A DNA stretch of 64,000 nucleotides from Teratosphaeria epicoccoides (Eukaryota; Ascomycota; Dothideomycetes; Mycosphaerellales; Teratosphaeriaceae). The stretch covers positions 469,122-533,121 of the forward strand of contig JADDMT010000009.1 of the NCBI GenBank assembly GCA_021401465.1, read 5' to 3'. Under the pieces are notes generated by a model, which saw nothing but the letters and a program-made list of their open reading frames with translations, was not told where the DNA came from and did not search any database. This document shows, piece after piece, positions 53,811 to 64,000 of the stretch. Position 1 is the first letter of the stretch. Every line of letters starts with the position of its first letter. The position numbers were made by a program, and so were the translations under genes.

Positions 53811-55556
53811 GACTAGTTCAGGGATCGTATAGTCTCGGCTTCTTCTCTGAGCGTTACCGTTTTCTGGCCTAAGAGGTCGTTCTCGCTCTTAGCCTCGCTG
53901 TTCCTGCGCGTTTCTTGCGTACTCTATCTTTAAGTGATAGACTCGGAGTCGTAGCGCTCGTGGAATCTAAATACCTTTGTAGGTTAGGTAGCCTCCCTAG
54001 GGCGTAAACTCTACCCTGAACGGTACAATTTCTTAGACAACTTTCTGATGCGCGTAAGGTTAAGCTACGACTAGTAGTCTCCTCAGGTGTCGTCGCATAC
54101 GGTCGGCTAGTTCGTAATACTAAAGCTAGTTAACGTGTTGTACTCCATTAATCCATGGGCAAGCCTAAGCCTACTAGTTCTGTATAATTCGGGTAATATC
54201 GAGTCCGATGTCATGCGGTAGCATGGCCTATCGCTCTATGCTCTCGTCTTCCTCGGAATCAGGAATGACGGCTTTAACAAGCTCATAGTTATCGTCCGAA
54301 CCTTCTCCTTCTTCTTCTTCTAGCTCCTGTTGCCTTAGGACTATCGTACTAGAAGGTGTACCTCTTAGCGCATAGATCGACTATGCCTTGTTTTAGCTAG
54401 GGTACTATCCGGAACTATCTTTATCACTCATGTGAATTCGACAATCGTCGTCATAGCACGCAGTCTAAGTAAGTGCGGCATAGTCCGGTTCTCGAGTAGC
54501 GGCGGCCTTTTACTAAGGCGCCGTTATAGTCGCGCGAGCCTGCTCTATCCTAGGCAGTTCTTGTCGTTACCTCTTAGCAAAACACTCGCGGGCAAAGTGT
54601 CCTTTCTTTCCACAGTTGTGGCACTTGAGATTACTCTTGTCGAATGGCTTCTTCAGACCATTCTAGGGAGGAGAGCCCTTCCGCAGCTTTCCTTAGGGTC
54701 TATTCCTTAGACGCCCCTTAGTCGCATCTAACTCCATAGGTTAGAGACCGTAGTAATCGCTTCGCCATTTTAGTGCTAATTGTTAGACCTTATGGTTAGC
54801 CTGTACTAGCTTGCAATTTCCATGTTGTCGTTCTTGCTGTTATTCCTAGATGCAATTATCGATTCTAATCGCGAGATCGCTTATTTCCTTGAATGTCGTT
54901 AGCTGATCTCCTCAGGCAATTTTGTCTTTAACCGTCTCCTTTAGTTACTAGTAGAACTAAGCGGCTAAAGCATTATCATTCTAGTCGACTCGAGCAGAGA
55001 GGGTCTAAAAGTCCGCGCGGTACTTAATAGTAGAACCCTTCTGCTAGATTCCTAGGAGAGCTCTCTCGGCCTCTTGTTGCTTATTACTAAGCCTAAACGC
55101 TTCGCGTAATGCCTTAAACAAAGACTTGTCTAAGTTAAGAATCTCCCTAGTTGTCGTCTTCCTAGCTTCCACGTTGCTAACGTGATCTAGATAATCTGTT
55201 AGATGAGGCTAGATAAACTCGAACGCTAGTCCCTTTAGGTAAGAGACAATGTACATCATTTGCTTATAATGTGTTATAAACCGTTCTATATCTACGTTAA
55301 ATGCTAACTAGCATTATAGGATAAACATCTCGACTTGAGATCGTTGTCCTGTGAACTCTGTAGGGCTTCCTATCTTGAAGCCGTTGTTGCCGTGTCTATT
55401 CCTAGTAGTTGAACCTGCGACAGATGCTAGAGCTATCTCGCTAAGGTGAATAGATTCGAGCTACTACGTAATTTAAGGTATAGCGGCAACTTGTTCTTGT
55501 AGTGTTAGTTAATTGTCGCTAGAAGTTGAACTAACAGCTAAAGAACTACTTAACAT
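53780..55556 (-). pseudogene. gypsy copy C gag remnant
   Basis: Minus-strand gag from the ATG at 55556 next to the 5' LTR, with capsid-like region and zinc knuckle near 54600. Decayed. Confidence 0.75.
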
Positions 55557-55615
55557 AGGTGTATGTCAAGCGCTTGACGAGTCCCCTAATGCTTCCTTAG
55601 AAGTAGTGCTTAAAA

Positions 55616-56086
55616 TGTCATAAGGGTAGGTACCGATAGTAGGAAGGTAACTAGGTGTTAGACTCGCAGAGCTATGAAGAATATCGACAATAGTAGTTAA
55701 CCTTGTAACTAACTATCCCCTAGGGAAAGGGAATTGAATTAAGCACGAAGCTCCTAACTACCTGTCTAGAAGCCATCCCTATATACTAGAGAGACAGAGC
55801 AGCTCTGTTAGATCTGTTAACAGACCTAATAGATCCGTGTCTATAGATTAGTAGACTAACCCTATAGATCTAAGGGTCTGTTATCCTGTAACAGATCCCT
55901 TCTTCCTTATAGGCCTATAGATCTGTAGACTAACCCTACAGATCTAGGGATCTGTCCTCACGTGACAGATCCTTTCTCCTATGACTATGCCTATGACTTA
56001 TAGTACTCCTATGACTATACCTATGACTCATAGCACTTAGGACCCTCATGATCCTGAAACCTACAGTACTCCTGACACTCATGACA
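55616..56086 (-). repeat. 5' LTR of gypsy copy C
   Basis: 471 bp, TGTCAT..ATGACA, followed by target duplicate ctagc at 56087-56091. Differs from the partner LTR mainly by transitions. Confidence 0.9.
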
Positions 56087-56093
56087 CTAGCTA

Positions 56094-56178
56094 TGAAGGG
56101 CGAGGCCCTAAGTCTCCTTAGTATAGGCTAAGGCCTATACGCGACCCCTAACAAGGCTTGCTATAAAGGACTAGACAA
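56094..56178 (+). repeat. Direct repeat, left copy (possible LTR start)
   Basis: tgaagggcgaggccctaag followed by a gcctatacgcgacccctaac stretch and a TATA-like gctataaagga. It matches 63920-64000, with transitions and a 3-nt indel. A short hairpin (gggc-gag-gccc) and a TATA-like box suggest an LTR promoter end, but the element is not identified. Confidence 0.55.
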
Positions 56179-56181
56179 CTA

Positions 56182-58985
56182 GCAGATAGTCCCTCTCTCC
56201 TCATCGTACTTGTTAAATACTACATGAACCCCTGTGCACACGCTATTTACCTGTGACATTAAGTACAATCAATTTCACTATAGAAAGGCCGTCCCCTAGC
56301 TAATCGACCCTAGTGTCTAAAGGTCTACAAACGAGGAAGCGTTAGCAGAAATGCGTCGGGTCGTCGAAGGAATGCATACCTAACATTAGCAGATTATAGC
56401 CAAACTAACTGCTACGTAAGCCGCCTAAAATGAATCAGAGTCCTAGTAGCGACAGAGCCTTAGCGCCCTATTAGAGGAGCTGCTAAAAGCTCTTGCAGAC
56501 ACGCTACTTAAATCAAAACAATTTGCATGCAATAGACGTTAGAGTCATGATTTTAGTTAATACTACACATCCTGTTATTGTCGTACTATGCTCTTTTACT
56601 ATTAACACTAGATCTAACGTATAACGCGAATTACGCAGATTTGCTAACACTAAACACATATACAGCTTAAAAGCAGCTCTTACGACGCCTCTTGAATTTA
56701 AGCAAGCTGCTATATCTGACTTGCGCCTTACGCCTGAAGACCTTAATTAGTATAGCTAGTAACAAATGCATAGCTACTACACACTATCTATACATCCTAT
56801 ATTAGCCCTTACACATGACTCTTCTACTTGCCCTTATCCTCTATTCCGTTCTACTAGCTTACCTTCACTACTACTAACTCTCCTAAAGCGCTACTATTTT
56901 GCCTCTCCTGTAGCTTCTTAAAGGTCGCATCATTAAAGACCTTGTCACTATAGCCCTTAATCTGCTCTAATAAGGTCGAGTCTGTAAATGTAGTATGCTA
57001 CTACAACTGACTATCCCTTAAATTAGAGTCGCTAAGCGTATCCTCTACCTTCTCTACAACGTTCGACTAGTTGCTTATAAGATCATACTAATCGAGTAGA
57101 GCGTATGCTATGCTACATCATAATCATCAGCTAATGTATACTACGTAGCTACTAAACTACTACTAGTACCTCCTATTAATATCGAAGTACTAGCGGTATG
57201 TTAGTAGCATAACACTAGTATACTACTAGCACACTTACCTAGCATTTTTTGCCTCTGCCTCTAGCAAAGCTTGGCTCCTACTGTTGCCTTAGTCTTTGTC
57301 CTTCGCGGTCGAGCTTTGTGTCCTATAGCTATTGTCATTAACTACGCTACTACGTAGAGTTAATAATTATACTTACTATGTGCAATAATCGCACTTACTA
57401 TGTGCCCGCTCTAGTAAGTCTTTACATTTCGCCTCTCGCTAGAGCCGCGCTAGTATTTATCCGTTATTAGCATAGCTTAGTTAATACATGAGTCCTCTTG
57501 CCTATACTGCTTGTCTACACTAGTCACGATTAACTACCTACTCCGTAGCTTAGGCCTCTCGCTACTTCCGCCTCGTTAGCGATAGCTAGCCCTCACGACG
57601 CGCTAAGGCTACTAACCTTTTATCTTGCGTGTGTCTAGGTCGGGGCTTATTAACTATAGTAGCTTTCGTACTAGACAAGTACATGTTAGCAATTATGACC
57701 ATGATGTTAGATGAGAAACTAACCTCGTTGTCACGACACTGTTATGTAGTATGTCCCGCGACAATAGCTCCTCTAGTCCCTGCATTAGCTAGTCGTTACT
57801 GTCATAATCGCTTGCCTTACTACTATAGTTACTAACATTTGCCCTTTTGCCGTTATGGCCCTCGCTCCCTCTGTTAGTGTCTGCTTAAACATCCGCTACA
57901 TGCTTGCGAACGCCTACTATTAATGACATTAAGGCCTAGCTTAATCCTTGTGTTAGGCTAACACTACGCTAACCTAACAATTACGTACGACCTAGCAGAA
58001 GTTAGCATAGGCCCTCTTAACAATGTCTCCTACGTACTATTCTTGCGTAGCGCCTTTCGCCTCTACAAGTCCTCGTATTCCCTCTCTAAGCCTGTCATAT
58101 AAAAGATCACGAGCAGGCTTAGAAACCTCTAGTCCTATGACATGTTAGCGCTTTCGACGACATCTAAGCCTTCTCTCCTTACCTCTTCTTCGTTCTTGCA
58201 TTCGAATCTGCTTTCTATTAACATGTCCGCGGCCTAGTCCTTTAAACCCTACTTATTGTCTACCTTGCTAGACTATGCGAGTATAGCTTCTCTGACCCTA
58301 TTCGTGTAGTTGTTACGACACTAACGTAACCTCTGCCTTATCTACGCCCCTAACATTAGCACCTCCTTATAGGACCTACGCAGGTACTTATAGTATCTAA
58401 ATCTACATCGTCTAGCCTCAAGCTAACTCGACCTTTCATCCCTAGCATATCACGCGCTACGAGCTACTAGTCTATTACAATATGCTTACAACTCGGCTAG
58501 TAAGTAGGAGCTGTAGGGTATAGCACAGAAATGCCCTTCCGCCCTCATGAAGCATCTATCTACAAGAGTTCTTAGACTTTAACGAGCAAAGGCTCGATTA
58601 ACTTGTCTTTATGTACGGGAGGGCTACTACGTATATCTTCGCTACTAGAGTAGTCGTATCCTTAGTCAGAGTTTATAGTCTAGCTGCTATTATAGCCTCG
58701 ACAGCTACTCGACTAGCTCCTAGACTGACTTTGACTACTACTATCGCCCTAGCGGCTACGAGACTCGCTATTACGGTAGTTTTAACTGCTGCTGTCGCTC
58801 CCGTGATTAGTAGGTCGGCTATTATAATAGCCTCGACAGATGCTTAGCTACTATGTCTTTACCCTGTTACTCTTAGGTTTGCTACTATCTTGTTACGCGT
58901 TACAAGATAATAACCGAAGCCTCTTGTATAGCCGATTCCGCCTTAGCGGTAAGGATGACCGCTTATGCGTCTAGTCTCTTCGTGA
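56182..58985. other. Decayed repeat sequence, unidentified
   Basis: RIP-type ta-rich sequence with many stops in all frames. The minus strand has a protein-like run near 57960-58200 (GLEVSKPARDLLYDRLREGI and DIVKRAYANFC) that may belong to the remnant at 58986-59258. A palindrome-like actagtatactactagc occurs near 57218-57234. No family recognised. Confidence 0.35.
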
Positions 58986-59258
58986 CTAGTACGTCGTCGT
59001 CTGTATGCATGTTAGCATAGCCGCTATATACGGGTAGCTTCTTACATTAGTCGCCTTCGTATAGGCTTTAGGCACTATAAAATCCTCATGCTCCTCGTTA
59101 GCTATCTCCTTGTTGCTGTTGTCTACACTATCGCCATTGTTACTTAGCAGGTCTTCTAAATCATTCGCTAGATCGTAATTCGAACCGCCGCTAGATAACG
59201 CGGAACGTGACCTCTGTTGTCTGTCTTTCTTCGAAGGCATAATTAAAGAAGGACGCAA
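58986..59258 (-). pseudogene. N-terminal fragment of an unidentified transposon protein
   Basis: A 90-codon open minus-strand frame, MPSKKDRQQRSRSALSS followed by an acidic Asp/Glu/Asn-rich part and VRSYPYIAAMLTC. The first in-frame ATG is 18 nt inside the open stretch. It is unusually stop-free for this block, but sequence downstream is decayed. Not recognised; probably the start of a mobile-element ORF. Confidence 0.3.
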
Positions 59259-61800
59259 ATTAAAGGATTAGCAGAGAACAGAGCGTAGTATATCCTTCTT
59301 AGTTATGTAGGTCTAGTAGCAGGTTAGTAAAGGATAATATCTATAGCATGTAAATATGCACATACTACGAGTTACTGTCTAATGTAGCTACGTAGCGTCT
59401 ATTAATGTAGAAGAAAGAGAGGACGCAATGTTTACAGTATCTTGCGACACGCGAGTGTCATCTAAATTTGGCTACCCCTGAAATTACGCTTCCCTATTAG
59501 CTAGCGATACTTTTAGCTTGCTAGTAGTATGCTATTAAAATACCGCTAGTAGAACTAGCCTCAGTTAGCATTAATTCTTCATTAATAGCTAGTATAGGTA
59601 CTACGAAACATCCGCGCTATATAGCATGTCTGCCTATATAACACAGCCTAACGGAGGTAGTTACTCTACAGTAGATCCTACGTATATAGTAGTGAGATTC
59701 GTTCTACATGCGAGAGAATATCCTGTACGTATTATTCTAAAGGCCTTTAAGCCGCGTTTAAACTATAACAGCCATACTACTTTTATGTTAACCCTAGGTA
59801 ATTGTTAACTTCTAGACTGTCTGCTGCCGATAGTTTGACGATATCTTGTATAGTAGATGCCGAAAACTAACCTCCCCTACTCGTGTCTGTAACGCCTCTA
59901 CTGTCGCTAGGAATTTAAGTTGTAATTCCCTGCTACTACTAAAGAAGGCGCTTGTTTCCTAGAACATGCGCTCCTTTACTGCTATCGACCGCGCAATTTA
60001 GCTAAGTAGGCTAAGCTGCTCCATCTGTTCTTCTAAAGCAGCGTACAGGTGTAGGTAATCGTTATGTCGAAGTATAAGGCCCGCTTCGATCGTGCCTATA
60101 CTCTACTACTATAGCGCCTTAGGTTTGTAAATCGTGCCACGCTAGGTCTTAGAGGCTCTTGTCAAGGAAACACGCACACTTATCGTTTAGGCTGTGCCTA
60201 TATCGTGTCTGTTTAAATTACAGATATTAGGATTACTCGAAACACGCGTTGTTTATACTTGTTAGTCTCTTAGCTAACTTTAGATAAAAGATACGGCAGA
60301 CCCTTCCGCGCTTTTCGCACCTTATCGCTATAGCCGTAGCCGTCGTATATGCGACGCCGCATTGTCTATCTTCTAGTCCGCTACAACACTATCTATAGTA
60401 GGCATGATCTAGACGCTAGGGTCCTAATGATTGTAGTACTTAAGACATGCATATAGGAACAGGATACTTGAGCCTATACGCGTAAGGCAACCGTTTACTT
60501 GCCTAACATGTACTGACTTTAACTAGTATCTCTAGTAGGCAGTAGAGAATAGTTACATCCTAGGCAGATTTAACAAGATAGCTAGGTTCATCAGGCTAGA
60601 TTGCAGGTCGAAAGATAAGGCCATGATTATAGAGGACTTCGTGACTATTAATCCTATCGTTAAAGGCTACTAAGACGACCCTTAGTTACTTATATCGACT
60701 GTGAACAAAATTAAGAGTAGCGTAACTCTTGTACCTACTAACGCTATCATAATACTAGATGACAACTTCAAACAGCAGTCGGCTAGGCAAGCCTGTAGCA
60801 GGGTTAGTCGCACTAGATTAATGCAGTTAGCGCGATTAATAGAGGCAATAAGATTTTACTAGGTTACGCTATAGAGCTAATTCGGAGAATAGACTATAAA
60901 CTGTTAGCAGACTAGTGACGACTTCATTAATATCATGCGCGATAATTAGGGCGAGTAGAGAGGTATAGGATTATGCGGGCTACGCAGGCTAGCGTAAGAT
61001 GACAGATTAATTAGGGTTTAACTGCAATCTTGTGATAGAGTAATGCTAGTAGTCGTGTGCGAGTAGTATCGTTTTAAATAGCGACTACACAAGCGCCTTG
61101 TCTGATAGAGTATATGCATAACACTAATTATCTCGTCTATTTGTATGTACTCGACGACTACTAAATGCTAGTAGTATACTAGCGGTACGTCTACTGCTAC
61201 TACGTTAAGGTCTAACCTATAGATTACTACTACACGTTTTAAACCCTTATAATCGACAGACAATGACTACTAGTAGTATACTAGCAGCACTCCTACTACG
61301 TCTACGCTATACATCTAAGCCGCTAGTAATAGAGGGTATGACTCTATGCATATAAATACTATACACTTTAGATTTATATATGAAACTACTCGAAATTCAG
61401 GATTCCTAGCCAAAATAGCGCTCGTACTACCTGCGATCGACAGAATGAGTTAGCTAATAATAACTGCCGCTAGTATACTCCCAGCACATCTATTTTCGTC
61501 TACTCTAGGCCCTCCTTTACTACTACACTCTAATAACACTCGATTCTTCTATTAACCTAAACACTAACCCTAACCACACATGGCTAGCTAACAGGATAAA
61601 CCGTCTGAGTGGCAATTAGCTACCCGCGTAGCACGCGCACCTTTCTAGGGGTCGGGTGTTTATAGTGATTAACGCGTCTATGAGCGCCGTAGCCTTTGTA
61701 ACACACGACGTCGACAATGGCTTCATAGCGCATACTATACTACATAGGCTACAGCAAGGCATTAAAAGGTCATAGTAGTTATGCCTAGCATGTTCCTACC
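59259..61800. other. Decayed repeat sequence with scattered ORF remnants
   Basis: Two protein-like runs stand out. The minus strand near 59820-60160 reads LILRHNDYLHLYAALEEQME and TVEALQTRVGEVSFRHLLY. The plus strand near 60530-60960 reads GRFNKIARFIRLDCRSKDKA and VNKIKSSVTLVPTNAIIILD, vaguely like the end of an SNF2-type helicase. Both are broken by TAG/TAA. Motifs of the type ctagtagtatactagc recur near 61165-61180 and 61269-61284. Confidence 0.3.
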
Positions 61801-62629
61801 TACATGGCGGCGAAGTTTTAGCACTTCATTAATCAGAGTACTATGGATCTTAGACCTGACGAGAAATACGCGTTAGATTTAAACATCTCCTTAGACTTAA
61901 ACGACAGAGTCGAAACTTAATTAGCAGACAATGTCCTTGCCTGCAAGGAGGGGACATTAGTCGACGACGCTGTAGGAGTAGATAGGCAGTATGTTGCAAA
62001 TGAGGAACTAGTCACAGTCGTCGAGCCTGTGTTTAATGAGGCTCACATGTAAGAGAAGGAGATAGTAGCGACAGCTAGGGCAATCGACGATAATAGTAGT
62101 AATATCGACATGCTTAGTCTCTACGACAACCTAGCAGCATTCACAAGAGACGCTACATCTCTAGATAGGCAATATAGAGACACGAATAGCAGCTAAGTAG
62201 GTAGGCTACATAGCGTCATAAGCGAGCATAGCTTAGCTTTAATCTATATGCGCGCTAGTAGGCTGTTATCTGCTAGGTACGAGCAACCGTACAAGCAGAC
62301 ACCTTTCGGCGTAGGTAGTCTCATAGTAGGCAGGCTAATCAAAGTGTACGTTAAGGCGCAATCCTACCGAGTTAGTAATAACCTTGACTAGGTCTAACGA
62401 ACAGACAGATAAGGAACTTAACAAATAGGGCCGTGCCTTCTTCTAAAGTAATGTAGATATAGCATTCGTATACTAGCTCTTATATAAAGGCATTTCGAGC
62501 AACGCTATCGATCGGTTATTCAAGAATCCCTGGCTGCAGAAGATCCACGAACTGCTTAGCTTTTAGTTAGGCGTAGAGCTTAAGGACAAGATCTAAGAAG
62601 TAAGTGCCTACTAACTACTATTCATTACA

Positions 62630-63900
62630 AAGTAGAGTATTACGAACATCAAATTAGAATCTCTATAGTCGACCTCTAGTGTTAAGATAGTGCCTCTAAG
62701 GCACTAGAAAGTCGAAGACGTTATGCGCTTTCTCATAGGGCACAAGGGTTTCAGGAATGATCTCGTGTACGCGCCTTATTACCTCGAGACTCTAGATGAC
62801 CTGCCTAGGCGGATCTATTAGGACATAGCCTCTACAGACTAGTAGTAGGACAAACAGAAAGAGCTTAGAATAGACAGAGCGACAATCGTGCTACTAATTC
62901 TTGCTAGTAACAAGACACAGGTTACTAATTATCAAGGTAACCTAATCGCATAGCTAGTATACTTAACAATTAGTAACCTACCTAGATTAGTTCGTAACTC
63001 TAACTATCGACTAGGCAGCGTGCTCCTAGCGATGCTACTAGTAGTCAAAGGTAGAAAAGGAAGCATTAGGGACGAGCTATACTATCGCTACATGAAGATA
63101 ATGTTCGACCCTATTACTAAGCTTGCTATAGGCGAGGGCCTCGACGTCTTATGTACGGATAGCGAGACATAGCGATGTTTCCTAAATATCGTAGTATACG
63201 CAAGCGACTACTAAGAACAGGTAATAATCACAGGCGTAAAGAACAACCGCTACTACATAATATGTATAATCGATCTAGAAAAACACGAAGACCTCGAAGC
63301 GGTTACGCTATAGTAGATATATAAGGACATGTAAACACAAATCATGCTCTAGCGAGCGGCGAAGAAGGACTAGGGTAGCTACGTGCATGACCTACTAAGC
63401 TTCGCATTTAGGTACCCTAGCCTAAATATCTACAAGACGCTAATAGTAGACGTACTCTACTAACTCTTTAATGGCGTATTAATGTACGTCATAGATTAGA
63501 CGCGAGATTTGCTTAAGAGTTAACTACCTCTGTCTTCGAAGCGAGCTAGAGTAGTACTCCTATAAGCCGAGAGTTAGCATAAAGTAGCAAAAAAGAGTAA
63601 CAAAGGTAAGACTGTCATAGATTATTAACTAGATGTTATTATTGACTGTCGTTTCGCGGCGGTACCTGCATTTAGGAACCTCTAGGTGTTTAGCCAGATG
63701 TCTGTAGTAAGCTAATAGACAGGCTAGGAACAGAAGAGTATACTACGACAGTTGCTCCTAGTCTTCGTGCTACTATTAGAAGAGGCTAAGGCACATAGTG
63801 CCATCTAGTTCTTGCGGGCGATAGTAGACTTCTCTTAGTTAGCGTAATATCCTTTACATGATAGCAAAACGCTCTAGTTCATAGTCCTCGCCCTATTCTA
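62630..63900 (+). pseudogene. Decayed Plavaka-type (CACTA group) transposase
   Basis: The plus frame contains, in order, RFLIGHKGFRNDLVYAPYYL, TIVLLILASNKTQVTNYQGN, LVYLTISNLPRLVRNS, CFLNIVVYASDYQEQVIITG, a YKTLIVDVLYQLFNGVLMYV segment and FAAVPAFRNL..FSQMSV..TGQEQKSILRQLL. This order and wording (DKTxLTNFxGxKxAWPVYLTIGNIP; YPEQ; DxLHQLxKG; WTGDDSK) is that of Plavaka transposases of fungi. Stops at former CAG/TGG codons and a lost histidine-rich region show it is inactive. The start (possibly near 61806) and terminal repeats are not resolved, and it may run beyond what I can align. Confidence 0.65.
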
Positions 63901-63919
63901 ATGCAACTAGTATAAATGT

Positions 63920-64000
63920 GAAGGGCGAAGCCCTGAGTCTTGGCACAGGCTAGGGCCTATGCGACCCCTGACGAAGCCGGCTATAAAAGACCGGACAGCT
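63920..64000 (+). repeat. Direct repeat, right copy, cut by window end
   Basis: tgaagggcgaagccctgag ... gcctatgcgacccctgac ... ggctataaaagaccgg, the less mutated counterpart of 56094-56178. Spacing between copies is 7826 bp, typical for an LTR element, but the right copy is truncated by the window so its length cannot be judged. Confidence 0.55.

Larger units (their letters stand above)
42090..56086 (-). mobile_element. Ty3/gypsy copy C, full length, interrupted by copy D
   Basis: LTRs of equal length (471 bp each, 42090-42560 and 55616-56086) and identical 5-bp target duplications ctagc (42085-42089 and 56087-56091) show a complete insertion. Removing copy D and one ctgtc duplicate leaves about 6974 bp. 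Gene order on the minus strand is gag (from 55556), pol, then the plus-strand accessory ORF at 42641-43273. All frames are decayed by C-to-T/G-to-A changes. Confidence 0.92.

Noticed and set aside
25965..56086. CRISPR-like or satellite arrays from the recurring aggatctgt blocks
   Set aside because: The blocks are parts of LTRs with target duplications and internal coding regions, not a spacer-repeat array.
57629..57835. 68-codon ORF with hydrophobic composition
   Set aside because: Isolated in decayed repeat sequence with no homologous feel; probably chance.

Overview
The window looks like nuclear DNA of a filamentous ascomycete, most likely a Dothideomycete. The genes are intron-poor, with 47-58 nt GT..AG introns that carry CTGAC/CTAAC branch sites. 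They are housekeeping orthologues (KRI1, DBP8, GRR1, the U1-C snRNP protein, PUS4, a DNMT1-RFD protein). The class assignment is inference; no species marker is visible.

The window has two compartments that meet near 25.6 kb. The left part (1-25.6 kb) is ordinary GC-balanced gene space. In order it holds KRI1 (minus strand, runs off the left edge), DBP8 (plus), a short inverted-repeat (MITE-like) element, a tRNA-Gly(GCC) gene whose T-loop is interrupted by a 54-nt GT..AG insert, GRR1 (minus), an unrecognised three-exon gene (minus), a GH5 glycosidase (minus), a RING gene (minus), a large unrecognised nuclear-looking protein (minus), U1-C (plus), a second RING-type protein (plus), a gene-poor stretch with a candidate small secreted protein (minus), a DNMT1-RFD/AT-hook/zinc-finger protein (minus) and PUS4 (plus). 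From 22.5 to 25.6 kb there are only gene remnants, including a frameshifted 2EXR/F-box-like pseudogene.

The right part (25.6-64 kb) has no intact gene. It is a nest of transposable elements full of C-to-T/G-to-A transitions that turn CAG/CAA/TGG codons into TAG/TAA, the pattern expected from repeat-induced point mutation (RIP). Four copies of one Ty3/gypsy chromodomain family are present. Copy A (25965-32526, minus) and truncated copy B (32527-37201, plus) lie head to head. Copy C (42090-56086, minus) has copy D (44025-51042, plus) inserted into its pol gene. C and D keep perfect 5-bp target duplications (ctagc and ctgtc). Copy C itself landed in an unidentified repeat that contains a 1.2-kb inverted duplication (about 38.1-39.3 and 40.9-42.1 kb). 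Downstream lie a pair of short direct repeats (56.1 and 63.9 kb), several unidentified decayed ORFs and a decayed Plavaka-type (CACTA group) transposase at 62.6-63.9 kb.

The most interesting items are: (1) the tRNA-Gly gene split inside its B box by what looks like a spliceosomal intron; (2) an antisense reading frame, exactly 633 bp in three copies and recognisable in the fourth, between pol and the 3' LTR of the gypsy family, encoding a Zn2Cys6-like cysteine cluster followed by a charged, probably coiled-coil segment; (3) the resolvable order of insertions in the nest; (4) the inverted duplication of an unidentified ORF. In gene space several neighbours share themes: KRI1 and DBP8 are divergent ribosome-biogenesis genes, and a putative chromatin-reader gene sits about 5 kb from the mutated repeat block.
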